From the NCBI GenBank assembly GCA_910577685.1, contig CAJTOH010000057.1, positions 233 to 17,710 on the forward strand: a stretch of 17,478 nucleotides of DNA. Direction: 5' to 3'. The notes under the pieces were generated by a model that searched no databases, was not told where the DNA came from, and saw only the letters and a list, made by a program, of their open reading frames with translations. This DNA is from an uncultured Dorea sp. (GTDB lineage: Bacteria > Bacillota > Clostridia > Lachnospirales > Lachnospiraceae). A program made the position numbers and the translations under genes. Below are positions 7,961 to 15,527 of the stretch, piece by piece (within the stretch, counting starts at the first letter, position 1; each line of letters starts with the position of its first letter).

Positions 7961-9439
7961 TTATAAATTTTGTTTCTTATTCCAGACATCAAAAAATCCT
8001 ATAACAAGACTGAATGCTCCATATGAAATTGCCGTCATTGAAAATGCATAATGAAGCGCAAACCATGCAAGTCCAATTAAAAGCCATGGAGACTTTGAAA
8101 TATTAACAATTATATTTTTTAATGTATTTACATAAAAGAACACTCCATACAAACCAAAATAAAGTAAAAATTGAGTAAATGATTCATGCACAGATGAATA
8201 GGATCCTAATTTTCTCTCCCACATAAGATAATCAGAAGGTACAATAATATCTAATAATCTTAAATTATCTCGATAGGTTCCTAAAAAACCTCTTCCCAGA
8301 AAAAAACTAAAAGGTTGTCTAATATATTCATATATTATATTTATAATTTCCACAATCCGCACCTTAGGCGAATGATGCATATTGTCAATCCATCCGCTTT
8401 TCCAGAAACTCACCATCGAAAGTACATCGCCTAATTCCTCACTTACCCTTGTATTAGAGTAAATTTTAGCAGATAATAAAATAAAAATTATAATTGCAAT
8501 TCCCACACTTGAAATACAAAACATAATAAATAATAATAATTTTCTTTTTTCTCTATTTTCATAATAAATCAAAATCATTATAAACGGAATAATAGCTACC
8601 ATTAATATTTTTTGACCACCTGCATATAAAACAATATTTAGAATATTTACGACAGAAGCAAAAAAAATGCATAACTTCTGTTTTCCAGAATATTCTTTAT
8701 ACATTGGAAACATTATAAGATAAATCAGATGTACAAGTGTTATTGGAGCAATAAAACCTATAATCTCGCCGTAAGCATAGTTATAATTGCAAAAGAGATG
8801 ACTTATAAGTGCTGCACTTATTTGACCAATTGCAATATATAGCATATATTCTTTATAAATCTTTATTGATTTCGATCTATATATCACTTGAGAGAAAATA
8901 AAAATTTCAAGAGCAATAAGCGCGTAAGTATATCCCCACCTAAAAAAATCTCCCAAATGCCCTTTATAACTTCTTATACTATTGTAATTATTAGTTATAG
9001 ATATGATGCCTGATATAAGACCTATAGGAATTAGTAATAATGAGCCTATTTGCAAATTTCTTAGAGGTCTAAATTCAAAAAAAAACACTATTTTATATTT
9101 TTTAATAAAACAAAGTAAAAAAAACAAAATAACATATACTGATATGTTAATTCCTAGAATTTTAAACGCTTTAAAGCCGTATTCTACTTCTTTGCCACTA
9201 ATTTGAAAACTATTTTCTAAGCTGCTGGACAAAAACAATACATAATAGCATAGAAATTTATCCCATCTTCCCTTTATAAGACAGCAACAAAGAATTAACA
9301 ATTCTAGTATAACCAGTCCCAACATTATATAATAATTTGCATAGAAAAAATTATTTATAATTCCGACAAATACACTGATACATAGTATGTTTAATCTTTT
9401 AACATCCTCTACTATGACTTGCTTTCCAATACCTTCCAT
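7961..9439 (-). CDS. wzy: Wzy-like polysaccharide polymerase
   Basis: A 492-residue protein that is hydrophobic throughout, with roughly 11 to 13 predicted membrane segments. A longer hydrophilic loop lies near residues 330-410 (from YSNTRVSEELGD to MWERKLGSYSSVHESFTQFLLYFG). That large outside loop, followed by the H-E-S-F-x-Q-x-L-L-Y-F-G type stretch, is the usual layout of O-antigen/capsule polymerases, which are poorly conserved in sequence. It is expected to join repeat units on the outer face of the membrane. The ATG has an AGGAG site about 12 bases upstream. It is the first gene after an intrinsic terminator, leaving only about 30 bases between terminator and start. Some ligases share this topology, so the assignment rests partly on context and on the presence of a Wzx. 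Confidence 0.75.
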   Translation of the reverse strand: MEGIGKQVIVEDVKRLNILCISVFVGIINNFFYANYYIMLGLVILELLILCCCLIKGRWDKFLCYYVLFLSSSLENSFQISGKEVEYGFKAFKILGINISVYVILFFLLCFIKKYKIVFFFEFRPLRNLQIGSLLLIPIGLISGIISITNNYNSIRSYKGHLGDFFRWGYTYALIALEIFIFSQVIYRSKSIKIYKEYMLYIAIGQISAALISHLFCNYNYAYGEIIGFIAPITLVHLIYLIMFPMYKEYSGKQKLCIFFASVVNILNIVLYAGGQKILMVAIIPFIMILIYYENREKRKLLLFIMFCISSVGIAIIIFILLSAKIYSNTRVSEELGDVLSMVSFWKSGWIDNMHHSPKVRIVEIINIIYEYIRQPFSFFLGRGFLGTYRDNLRLLDIIVPSDYLMWERKLGSYSSVHESFTQFLLYFGLYGVFFYVNTLKNIIVNISKSPWLLIGLAWFALHYAFSMTAISYGAFSLVIGFFDVWNKKQNL

Positions 9440-9471
9440 ATATAATACACACTCCTAAATATTGTTCAATT

Positions 9472-9511
9472 AAAAAAGGCTGCGATGTTCATCTTTAAAG
9501 AACACCACAGC
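9472..9511 (-). terminator. Strong intrinsic terminator in mid-operon
   Basis: On the minus-strand transcript the arms GCTGTGGTGTTC (from 9511-9500) and GAACATCGCAGC (9490-9479) pair over 12 positions, with two G-U wobbles and a 9-base loop. One C follows, then six U (A-run at 9472-9477). This is a textbook rho-independent terminator for leftward transcription. The plus strand has no matching T-run. It lies between the dehydratase stop and the polymerase start. Confidence 0.85.
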
Positions 9512-9594
9512 ACACAGATAATACACTTGGATTTCATAAAAAACATATGTATTTGCAGAATTTTATTATTTATTATAATACCCATTCGATTAAA
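9512..9594. other. AT-rich spacer between dehydratase gene and terminator
   Basis: An AT-rich stretch with no gene that I can support. I see no convincing minus-strand promoter here or in 9440-9471 that would restart transcription after the terminator, although several TATAAT-like words occur by chance in such AT-rich DNA. Confidence 0.4.
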
Positions 9595-10650
9595 TTATCT
9601 AGCAAGAAAAATCTTTTTATCGCACGTATTTCTGTTTCCAGTATTAACCTTTTCACGCCAAAAATCTAACAGATCATGCATTGTTGTTTCAAAATTAATT
9701 TCTGGTTCCCATCCAGTATGTTCTTTAAATTTTCTGCAGTCTGGTACCTGCAAGTCTGCATCAATAGGACGTAACCTTTCCGGGTCCGTTACCACCTCAA
9801 TTTTATCCTTCATTGTGCTGTAGGATATTAATGTATTTAATGTATCTCCGACTTCACATGTATAAGAACCACCAATATTGTAATATTCACCTGCAATAGG
9901 GTCAATCGTTACCAGCATATAATATGCTCTAACAGCATCCCTGACATCAGCATAGGTTCTTAATGATTTCAGGTTTCCTACCATTACCTTCGGCTCTATG
10001 AGTCCTGCCTCAATCATGGCAATCTGCTTCGCAAATGTTGATTCATGAAATACATCTCCACGCCTTGGCCCGGTATGTGTAAACATTCTTGTAGTTATCA
10101 CAGTCATCCCATATGCTTCCGCATAATAACGGCCAAGCAAGTCTGTTCCTACTTTACTGATTGCATAAGGGCTGGCTGGATGAAAAGGACATTCTTCATG
10201 AATCCCACTTTTAGGTTTCTTATTTTCTGGGATTTTACCGAATACTTCTGAACTGGCACATACGTGAACAATTGGTTTATAGTTTTTATTTTTTTTCATT
10301 TCTAAATAAATTGCTTCAAGCAGTCTGCATGTTCCAAGAATATTTGTATTCAACGTATCAATTGGAGCAGTAAAAGATGTAAGAGGATAACTTTGCGCCG
10401 CCAAATGAAATACATAATCAGGTTTTGTGTTTTCTATCGTTTTTATAAGAGAAATCTCATCATTCAAATCCGCATATTCAAAAAATAATCTATTTTTCTC
10501 ATTCACTCTTTCCAGCAAATGCTCTACATTATCTAAAGGACTTCTCCATCGACAGACACCATATATATTCCAGTCTGTATTCTCCAGCAGAAAGTCTGTT
10601 AAATGTGATCCTACCATCCCAGTAATTCCGGTAATCAAAGCTGTCTTCAT
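9595..10650 (-). CDS. GDP-mannose 4,6-dehydratase-like enzyme, probable GDP-heptose 4,6-dehydratase
   Basis: A 351-residue short-chain dehydrogenase of the extended GMD type. The NAD(P)-binding GITGMVG is at 8-14, the catalytic SSE at 133-135 and YAISK with Y162/K166. HTGPRRGDVFHESTFAKQ is a strong GMD-family marker, and the C-terminus has RPIDADLQVPDCRKFKEHTGW. The family forms a 4-keto-6-deoxy sugar nucleotide from GDP-mannose. Here, with hddA and gmhA immediately upstream and hddC-gmhB in the same operon, the likelier substrate is GDP-D-glycero-alpha-D-manno-heptose, as for the DmhA/WcbK relatives of Yersinia and Burkholderia. The ATG overlaps the stop of the reductase gene by 4 bases (ATGA) and has AAAGGAGA as ribosome site. 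Plain GDP-mannose remains possible, though no mannose-pathway gene is visible. Confidence 0.82.
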   Translation of the reverse strand: MKTALITGITGMVGSHLTDFLLENTDWNIYGVCRWRSPLDNVEHLLERVNEKNRLFFEYADLNDEISLIKTIENTKPDYVFHLAAQSYPLTSFTAPIDTLNTNILGTCRLLEAIYLEMKKNKNYKPIVHVCASSEVFGKIPENKKPKSGIHEECPFHPASPYAISKVGTDLLGRYYAEAYGMTVITTRMFTHTGPRRGDVFHESTFAKQIAMIEAGLIEPKVMVGNLKSLRTYADVRDAVRAYYMLVTIDPIAGEYYNIGGSYTCEVGDTLNTLISYSTMKDKIEVVTDPERLRPIDADLQVPDCRKFKEHTGWEPEINFETTMHDLLDFWREKVNTGNRNTCDKKIFLAR

Positions 10651-11510
10651 ATATTTATCTCCTTTATCTCTTTCTGAAATTTTTCTGTAAAAGAAATATC
10701 TTCCAATATTCTGTATTTTTGCAAAAAATCACTTTTCATTTGAGTCATTTTAGGTCTATTTTCAAAAAAATCAGATTTAGGGGTTGATACTGTATATTCT
10801 AATTCTTTATCTAATATTCTGTTTAATTCATCTACTATGCGGACTCTACTTACAAATTCTTTCCCTGCTACGTTGAGCACATCCGGTTTATATTCATCAA
10901 AATGTTCCACAAACCACATTACCACATCAACCACATCGCTTACCCCAATACAATTGCGGTAAAAAGGATGAAATACGTCCACCCTCTCATTCTTTTGCAC
11001 ACAACAAAGACAATATTTAATAAACCTGTCGTTTGCCGAAATAACATATGAGAGACGAATCGCTTTAAAATAAGGATTCCCTCTAAACTCATCCTCTACT
11101 GCTTTTTTCATTCTGCCATACGGAGTGGTTGCCTTTGTTTCAGATTCTTCCGTATAAATGTGTCCAGGTATATTCCCAAATACTGCATCGCTAGAAAAGA
11201 AGAGCACTCGACATCCTTTATCAAGTGCTTTATGAATAAAACTAATTGTTCCTTCTACGTTTATCTTCCAACAAACATCAAAATCCGCAGCGCACTTATC
11301 CGGACCTGAAACCGCTGCCGTAAAAACCACAAAATCTATATTATTCAATTTTGTATAATCGAATTTATCTGCATGGCATAAATCCAAAAATACATCCGCA
11401 GTTTCATTCTGATCAATCTTTAATATCTGGCTGACTGATGCTTCTTTCATAAAACGTTTTAAGAGAAATGAGGCTATGTACCCTGTACTTCCCACTAATG
11501 CAATATTCAC
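10647..11510 (-). CDS. RmlD-like NAD(P)-dependent sugar-nucleotide reductase
   Basis: 287 residues with a Rossmann start MNIALVGSTGYIAS (G7, G10), SSDAVFG with S107, and the YGRMK motif with Y131 and K135 of extended short-chain dehydrogenases. Overall length and pattern fit RmlD/WcaG-like reductases and epimerases, which reduce a 4-keto sugar nucleotide. Placed directly before the dehydratase and overlapping it by 4 bases, it would reduce the 4-keto-6-deoxy-heptose intermediate, the role of DmhB-type enzymes. A pure epimerase role cannot be excluded. Start is GTG at 11510 with GGAGG 8 bases upstream, 19 bases after the gmhA stop. Codon and base use resemble the neighbouring heptose genes, which are less AT-rich than the Wzx/Wzy part. 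Confidence 0.78.
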   Translation of the reverse strand: MNIALVGSTGYIASFLLKRFMKEASVSQILKIDQNETADVFLDLCHADKFDYTKLNNIDFVVFTAAVSGPDKCAADFDVCWKINVEGTISFIHKALDKGCRVLFFSSDAVFGNIPGHIYTEESETKATTPYGRMKKAVEDEFRGNPYFKAIRLSYVISANDRFIKYCLCCVQKNERVDVFHPFYRNCIGVSDVVDVVMWFVEHFDEYKPDVLNVAGKEFVSRVRIVDELNRILDKELEYTVSTPKSDFFENRPKMTQMKSDFLQKYRILEDISFTEKFQKEIKEINI

Positions 11511-11529
11511 TTAAAGTTCCTCCTATTTT

Positions 11530-12201
11530 CTATCCAAAAAACTTATCCTCAAGCATTAAACACCAGCAATGATAAATTGGAAGATGCAATTCCTGAATCA
11601 TATATGTCTCTGTTTCCGGAACTTTGACAGTGACATCTGCAAGTTCCGCCAGCGCCCCGCCGCTTTCTCCTGTCAATCCTATCACATTAATTCCACTTGC
11701 TTTCGCCACTATAGCCGCATTTACAATATTATTACTGTTCCCACTTGTACTGATGCCAAGAAACACATCTCCTTCTCTTCCAAATCCAAAAAGCTGTTGT
11801 GCAAATACACCTAATCCATCAACATCATTGATATATGCTGTAGTTAAAGCTTCATGTGCTACCAGAGGAATCGCCATCAGGCTTCTTTCCAAGTGTTTTG
11901 CAAGTTCTGCACCTCTTTCCATATCAACTTTCTTCAATTTTTCCGCAAAGAACTCATCTACAGGTCTAGGAATCTTAAACCGCTTCATTAATTCTCCTGC
12001 AATGTGTTCAGAATCTGCGGCCGAACCACCATTTCCTGCTACAAGAATCTTTCCATCATGCTGATAAGTGTTTTCCATAATTAAATATGCCTCAATAATA
12101 TCATACTGAGCTATCTTTAGTCTTGGATAACGATGCAGTAATGAGTCCACATGTTTCTCCAACCTTGTCTCTAATTTTTTCATAACATATTCTCTTCCCA
12201 T
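11530..12201 (-). CDS. gmhA: Phosphoheptose isomerase, GmhA-type SIS protein
   Basis: 223 residues from the chosen start. GmhA converts sedoheptulose 7-phosphate to D-glycero-D-manno-heptose 7-phosphate in the cytoplasm. The SIS-domain motifs are VAGNGGSAADSEH, GISTSGNSNNIVNA and LTGESGGALAELAD. The metal-site residues of the family are present with correct spacing: H66 and E70 in SEHIAGEL, and Q203 and H211 in QELHLPIYH. The protein is somewhat longer than the E. coli enzyme (192 residues) because of an extra segment around residues 75-115. I chose ATG 12201, which has AAGG about 9 bases upstream and begins 10 bases after the hddA stop. ATG 12183 is a possible alternative. The longer frame to 12285 overlaps hddA and adds residues unlike the family. 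Confidence 0.9.
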   Translation of the reverse strand: MGREYVMKKLETRLEKHVDSLLHRYPRLKIAQYDIIEAYLIMENTYQHDGKILVAGNGGSAADSEHIAGELMKRFKIPRPVDEFFAEKLKKVDMERGAELAKHLERSLMAIPLVAHEALTTAYINDVDGLGVFAQQLFGFGREGDVFLGISTSGNSNNIVNAAIVAKASGINVIGLTGESGGALAELADVTVKVPETETYMIQELHLPIYHCWCLMLEDKFFG

Positions 12202-12211
12202 AATATTAACC

Positions 12212-13219
12212 TTATAAATCTTCTGCTGGGATATACGATTCTGGTGTATAATGTACCACTGTAGTTCCACCTGTTTCAAACTCAAAAGGAATATATAACA
12301 AATCTTTCATCGCTTCTTTTACTGCTTTCTGTTTTTCAGGCTGTACATAAAAAATCAAAAAACCCCCGCCGCCTGCTCCGAGCAACTTTCCGCCTAACGC
12401 GCCTGCATTTATTCCTTTTTCATATAATATATCAATACTTTCCATAGACACCGCTTTTCCAGTACGACGCTTTAATTTCCATGTATGATCAAGTAGCCGT
12501 CCAAACTCATCCAGTGCTTTTGTCTTATCTGTAAGCACATCTTCAGCCTCATCTACAAGATCTCGCATTTCACTTAATATTGATATTTTGTCTCGATCAG
12601 CAAACGCATTTGCTTTCTGTACCTCTGAAGAAAATCTTACAAATCCTGTAAAAAACATCAAAAGATTTTTATTTAATTGTTTTTTTCGTTCCGGAGATAT
12701 AATAATCGGTAGTATTTCATAACCATCTGCACTAAAGTTTATCCTGTTGAATCCACCATAACTTGCCGCTATCTGATCCTGCCATCCACCCACTTCGCAG
12801 CATAGAACTCTCTCCAGATAAATTGCATCATCTGCAAGTTTCTTCTTATCGGCATATTTCCCTTTCAGTGCATAGAATGCATTCAACATTCCAACTGCAA
12901 AAGAAGAACTTGTGCCAAGACCTGAACGTGCTGGAAGATCTGAATCATAAGTGAGTCTTAACTCATGCATATCTAACATTTTCATTGCATTGCGAATTAA
13001 TGGATGCTCAATCTCATCATAAGTGTTTGTATACTCCATTTTTGAATACGTCAAATGAGTTTTATAATCAAAAAATCTTGGTAAATGCCTCACAGTAACA
13101 TAACAGTATTTATCAAAAGTCGTTGACAGTACTGCTCCGCTATTCTCCTTGAAAAAACTTTCTGAGTCCGTTCCACCACCAAAAAAAGACATCCGGAACG
13201 GTGTCTTTGTTATTATCAT
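12212..13219 (-). CDS. hddA: D-glycero-alpha-D-manno-heptose 7-phosphate kinase
   Basis: A 335-residue GHMP-family kinase. It has the N-terminal TPFRMSFFGGGTD (6-18) of the HddA/fucokinase-like branch, the ATP-binding PARSGLGTSSSF (96-107), the GGWQDQIAASYGG segment (144-156) and the C-terminal GALGGKLLGAGGGGF (273-287). HddA phosphorylates the alpha-anomeric position of heptose 7-phosphate to give the 1,7-bisphosphate, committing the sugar to the GDP-heptose branch rather than the ADP-heptose branch of lipopolysaccharide core synthesis. gmhA follows by 10 bases, and the ATG has AGGAG 8 bases upstream, 24 bases after the GT4 stop. Length and order match hddA genes of characterised GDP-heptose clusters. 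No truncation or missing motif is seen. Confidence 0.9.
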   Translation of the reverse strand: MIITKTPFRMSFFGGGTDSESFFKENSGAVLSTTFDKYCYVTVRHLPRFFDYKTHLTYSKMEYTNTYDEIEHPLIRNAMKMLDMHELRLTYDSDLPARSGLGTSSSFAVGMLNAFYALKGKYADKKKLADDAIYLERVLCCEVGGWQDQIAASYGGFNRINFSADGYEILPIIISPERKKQLNKNLLMFFTGFVRFSSEVQKANAFADRDKISILSEMRDLVDEAEDVLTDKTKALDEFGRLLDHTWKLKRRTGKAVSMESIDILYEKGINAGALGGKLLGAGGGGFLIFYVQPEKQKAVKEAMKDLLYIPFEFETGGTTVVHYTPESYIPAEDL

Positions 13220-13243
13220 ATTGTTACTCCTGTTATGAAATTC

Positions 13244-14338
13244 TTAAAGGATTTCTGCCAGTTTTCCTGACAAAACATCCCAATCAAGAGATTTCATCCT
13301 TTCATATGCATTTTTTCTTATAAATTCCCATTCTTCTTTATGATTTATAACATACTCCATCTTCTCATATAAAGCCTCCACATTATTAGGTTCTATAAGA
13401 TACCCTGTTACATTATCGACTATCTGTTCCATTATACCGCCGCATTTTGTTGCAATAATTGGAGAACCATTCGGCATCGCTACATTAATAACACCAGACT
13501 GTGTTGCAGAAAGATACGGCAACACAGTAATAACACTTTTGTCATTGAAAAGACCTGTCACCTCCTCAGCATCAAGCCATCGATTTATAACCGTACAATC
13601 ACATAATCTATTATATGTACCCTCATATTCCCTAAAGTCTCCGCTTCCAGCAACAGTTAATGTTATATTACTATATTTTTTTCTAAGTTTCATATATGCT
13701 TCTGCTAAAATATCCAGTCCTTTATACTTCGCTATTTGCCCCTGGAACAAAAAATTGACCTTATTGTTATCATAATGTACAATCTCTATACGTCCTTTTG
13801 TGGTTTGTATACTTTCATTTCCGCTTGGAATTGTAATAATTTCTTTATCCGTTTTTTTATAATTTTTTCTTACATATTCCCTAAATACATCTGAAAGAAT
13901 AACCACCGTTTTCGCGTTAGCGGCCAACCAATCATTCATGGTTTTTATAAATATTTTATTACTATCATGCACAACAGGATCATGCATCGCATATACAAAA
14001 GGCATGTTTCCACAAACATGGTTTATAAACCATGACCAGTAGCTAATAATAGGAATATATATAACCGTAGCCCTTGCCTTTTGAATCTTAGATTTTATCT
14101 TGGCGGAATCATAAAGAAAAAATTTTAATATTTTAAAAGGAAAAGAAATCGCATTTGTATATCCGTCAACTTCATATAATTCTATATCCTTTAATTCTCT
14201 CCAGTTATTTATTTCAGGCATATTTCGAGATACAATTGCAAAAATTTTACAATTATTACGTGATAGTCCAGCTATCATTTCTAACACAAATGTATAGCTA
14301 TGTTTTGCCACAAAATTCACAACAACCGTCTTACTCAC
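13244..14338 (-). CDS. GT4-family glycosyltransferase
   Basis: A 364-residue GT-B glycosyltransferase. The C-terminal domain shows the GT4 pattern: FLFQGQIAKYKGLDILAEAY, TVAGSGDF, TVLPYLSATQSGVINVAM with GSPIIATKCGGIMEQI, then GYLIEPNN. The usual acidic pair of the E-x7-E motif is changed at its first position (Q-S-G-V in place of E-G), as in a subset of the family. It is likely to add a sugar to the lipid-linked repeat unit from a nucleotide donor. Given its position directly before hddA it is a candidate for the heptosyl transfer, but this is only inference. The start is GTG at 14338 with GGAGG (14345-14349) 6 bases upstream. The GTGA overlap with a 34-residue ORF upstream suggests translational coupling. 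Confidence 0.85.
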   Translation of the reverse strand: MSKTVVVNFVAKHSYTFVLEMIAGLSRNNCKIFAIVSRNMPEINNWRELKDIELYEVDGYTNAISFPFKILKFFLYDSAKIKSKIQKARATVIYIPIISYWSWFINHVCGNMPFVYAMHDPVVHDSNKIFIKTMNDWLAANAKTVVILSDVFREYVRKNYKKTDKEIITIPSGNESIQTTKGRIEIVHYDNNKVNFLFQGQIAKYKGLDILAEAYMKLRKKYSNITLTVAGSGDFREYEGTYNRLCDCTVINRWLDAEEVTGLFNDKSVITVLPYLSATQSGVINVAMPNGSPIIATKCGGIMEQIVDNVTGYLIEPNNVEALYEKMEYVINHKEEWEFIRKNAYERMKSLDWDVLSGKLAEIL

Positions 14339-14439
14339 TGATTTCCTCCGATTTTAGTCTTTTTAAACATAAAGTCCACATCATCGTGCGAATAAATATA
14401 CCTATACCTTACTATCCATTCCTTCAGTTCAATGATCAT
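14335..14439 (-). CDS. 34-residue ORF chained to the GT4 gene, unknown
   Basis: ATG at 14439 follows AAAGGAGA closely (only about 2 bases between GGAG and the ATG, shorter than ideal). The frame ends with TGA at 14337-14335, sharing four bases with the GTG start of the GT4 gene. The product begins MIIELKEWIVRYRY and ends KKTKIGGNQ. It is polar and charged with no membrane segment, and I recognise no family. Its own ATG overlaps the stop of the preceding 39-residue ORF by four bases. It could be a real small protein, a translated leader for the GT4 gene, or the tail of a decayed gene. Confidence 0.4.
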   Translation of the reverse strand: MIIELKEWIVRYRYIYSHDDVDFMFKKTKIGGNQ

Positions 14440-14555
14440 TTCTCCTTTGCAATAGAAGGTGTATTTTTACCAGTAATAAGTCCCATATACATGTTCCTGT
14501 TGAAAAAGATCAGAATAAACAGGTAACTAGAATAAAAACTTTTTCTTACTTTCAT
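14436..14555 (-). CDS. 39-residue ORF after the GT2 gene, unknown
   Basis: This ORF starts at ATG 14555, 14 bases after the GT2 stop, with only a weak GGAA ribosome site, and ends in TGA sharing ATGA with the next small ORF. The product starts MKVRKSFYSSYLFILIFFNR: basic, then a short hydrophobic run, then a polar tail ending IAKEK. It resembles nothing I can name. Together with its neighbour it fills the whole 230-base gap between two glycosyltransferase genes, so both may be remains of a longer gene broken by a frameshift. Confidence 0.3.
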   Translation of the reverse strand: MKVRKSFYSSYLFILIFFNRNMYMGLITGKNTPSIAKEK

Positions 14556-14569
14556 ATTGTTTTTCCAGA

Positions 14570-15496
14570 CTATATACAATTTGCTAAAATTCCTATTTTT
14601 AGAATAAATGTTTCTAGTTTACTCTGACGATATAGCTTACTTGACAAAATGTAACATATTTTTTCTTTCATACTTTTTGCATTGAGGAAACAATTTAATT
14701 CATCGTAGCCCCCTAAAATTTTTAGAATATCTTCATTCATCTCCACCAGATATTTAACCTGCTCCCTATACTTATGTCCATCGCCGGTTCCATTTCTTTT
14801 TATACTTACCAAGAGCTGTCCTATCTTTCCAGCCCCTGAACCTAGTTGATTATGTTTATGCTGTCTATAGTATGTAAAGGAACTATTGTTAAATAATATC
14901 TTTCCATATAGCGCAGCAAGATTAACAATCCATGAATCATATACATAAATCCTGTTTAGGTCAATATCTTCTTCCTGTATAATTTTCAATAACGCATTGT
15001 TCATTACTTGTGTATGCCCTGGACATATATTCTGAATTGCCGTATTATAAATTGAAAAATCTCTCTCCTTTCTTCTCGTCTGTCCATACGGAACCAAATC
15101 ATCTTCTACAAGATAAGATGTAGATGCATAAAGCAATGGAATGCTGTTATCCTCTGCTTCTAATGCTGCTAATGCTGTTTCTAGTTTACTCGAAAGCCAA
15201 ATATCATCTTGATCTGACAAAGAATAGTAGTCATACCCCTCTGCATTATTCAGCAATTCAAAAAAACCTGCATTACATCCCAGATTTTCTTCTTCATTTA
15301 GTTCAATCTTATTCGGATAATCCAGTATCAACCTTTTAATAATCTCACAGGTTCTATCATCTGAACCATCATCACGAATCCTGATATGAATTTGCGCAGC
15401 TATAGTTTGATTCAAGATGCTTCGAATTTGTGCTTCAATATACTTTTCGCCATTATAACTGGATAAAAGTACCAGTACTCTTTTTTGGTTAGTCAT
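14570..15496 (-). CDS. GT2-family glycosyltransferase
   Basis: 308 residues from ATG 15496. GT-A motifs are plain: VLVLLSSYNGEKYIEAQI at the N-terminus, IRDDGSDDRT (nucleotide-binding), and SLSDQDDIWLSSKLE carrying the D-x-D metal site. YDSWIVNLAAL and YYRQHKHNQLG mark the acceptor half. The SDQDDIW form is shared by many capsule GT2 enzymes annotated as rhamnosyl or galactosyl transferases; the donor is unknown. The start at 15496 is supported by AAGGA 7 bases upstream. The longer in-frame ATG at 15535 would overlap the fusion gene and adds 13 residues before the conserved strand. It lies 31 bases after the fusion gene and may add the second sugar of the repeat unit. Confidence 0.87.
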   Translation of the reverse strand: MTNQKRVLVLLSSYNGEKYIEAQIRSILNQTIAAQIHIRIRDDGSDDRTCEIIKRLILDYPNKIELNEEENLGCNAGFFELLNNAEGYDYYSLSDQDDIWLSSKLETALAALEAEDNSIPLLYASTSYLVEDDLVPYGQTRRKERDFSIYNTAIQNICPGHTQVMNNALLKIIQEEDIDLNRIYVYDSWIVNLAALYGKILFNNSSFTYYRQHKHNQLGSGAGKIGQLLVSIKRNGTGDGHKYREQVKYLVEMNEDILKILGGYDELNCFLNAKSMKEKICYILSSKLYRQSKLETFILKIGILANCI

Positions 15497-15527
15497 TATT
15501 GTTTCCTTGAAACTTTCTATGTGATAA

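Noticed and set aside
7942..7992. Longer N-terminus for the GT2 protein
   Set aside because: The upstream ATG overlaps the polymerase gene and adds residues not seen in the family, whereas the ATG at 7941 has a clear AAAGGTG ribosome site.
11624..12064. Plus-strand ORF of 146 codons
   Set aside because: Lies wholly antisense to gmhA, whose motifs and metal-site residues are intact; serine- and proline-rich composition and absence of a ribosome site mark it as a shadow frame.
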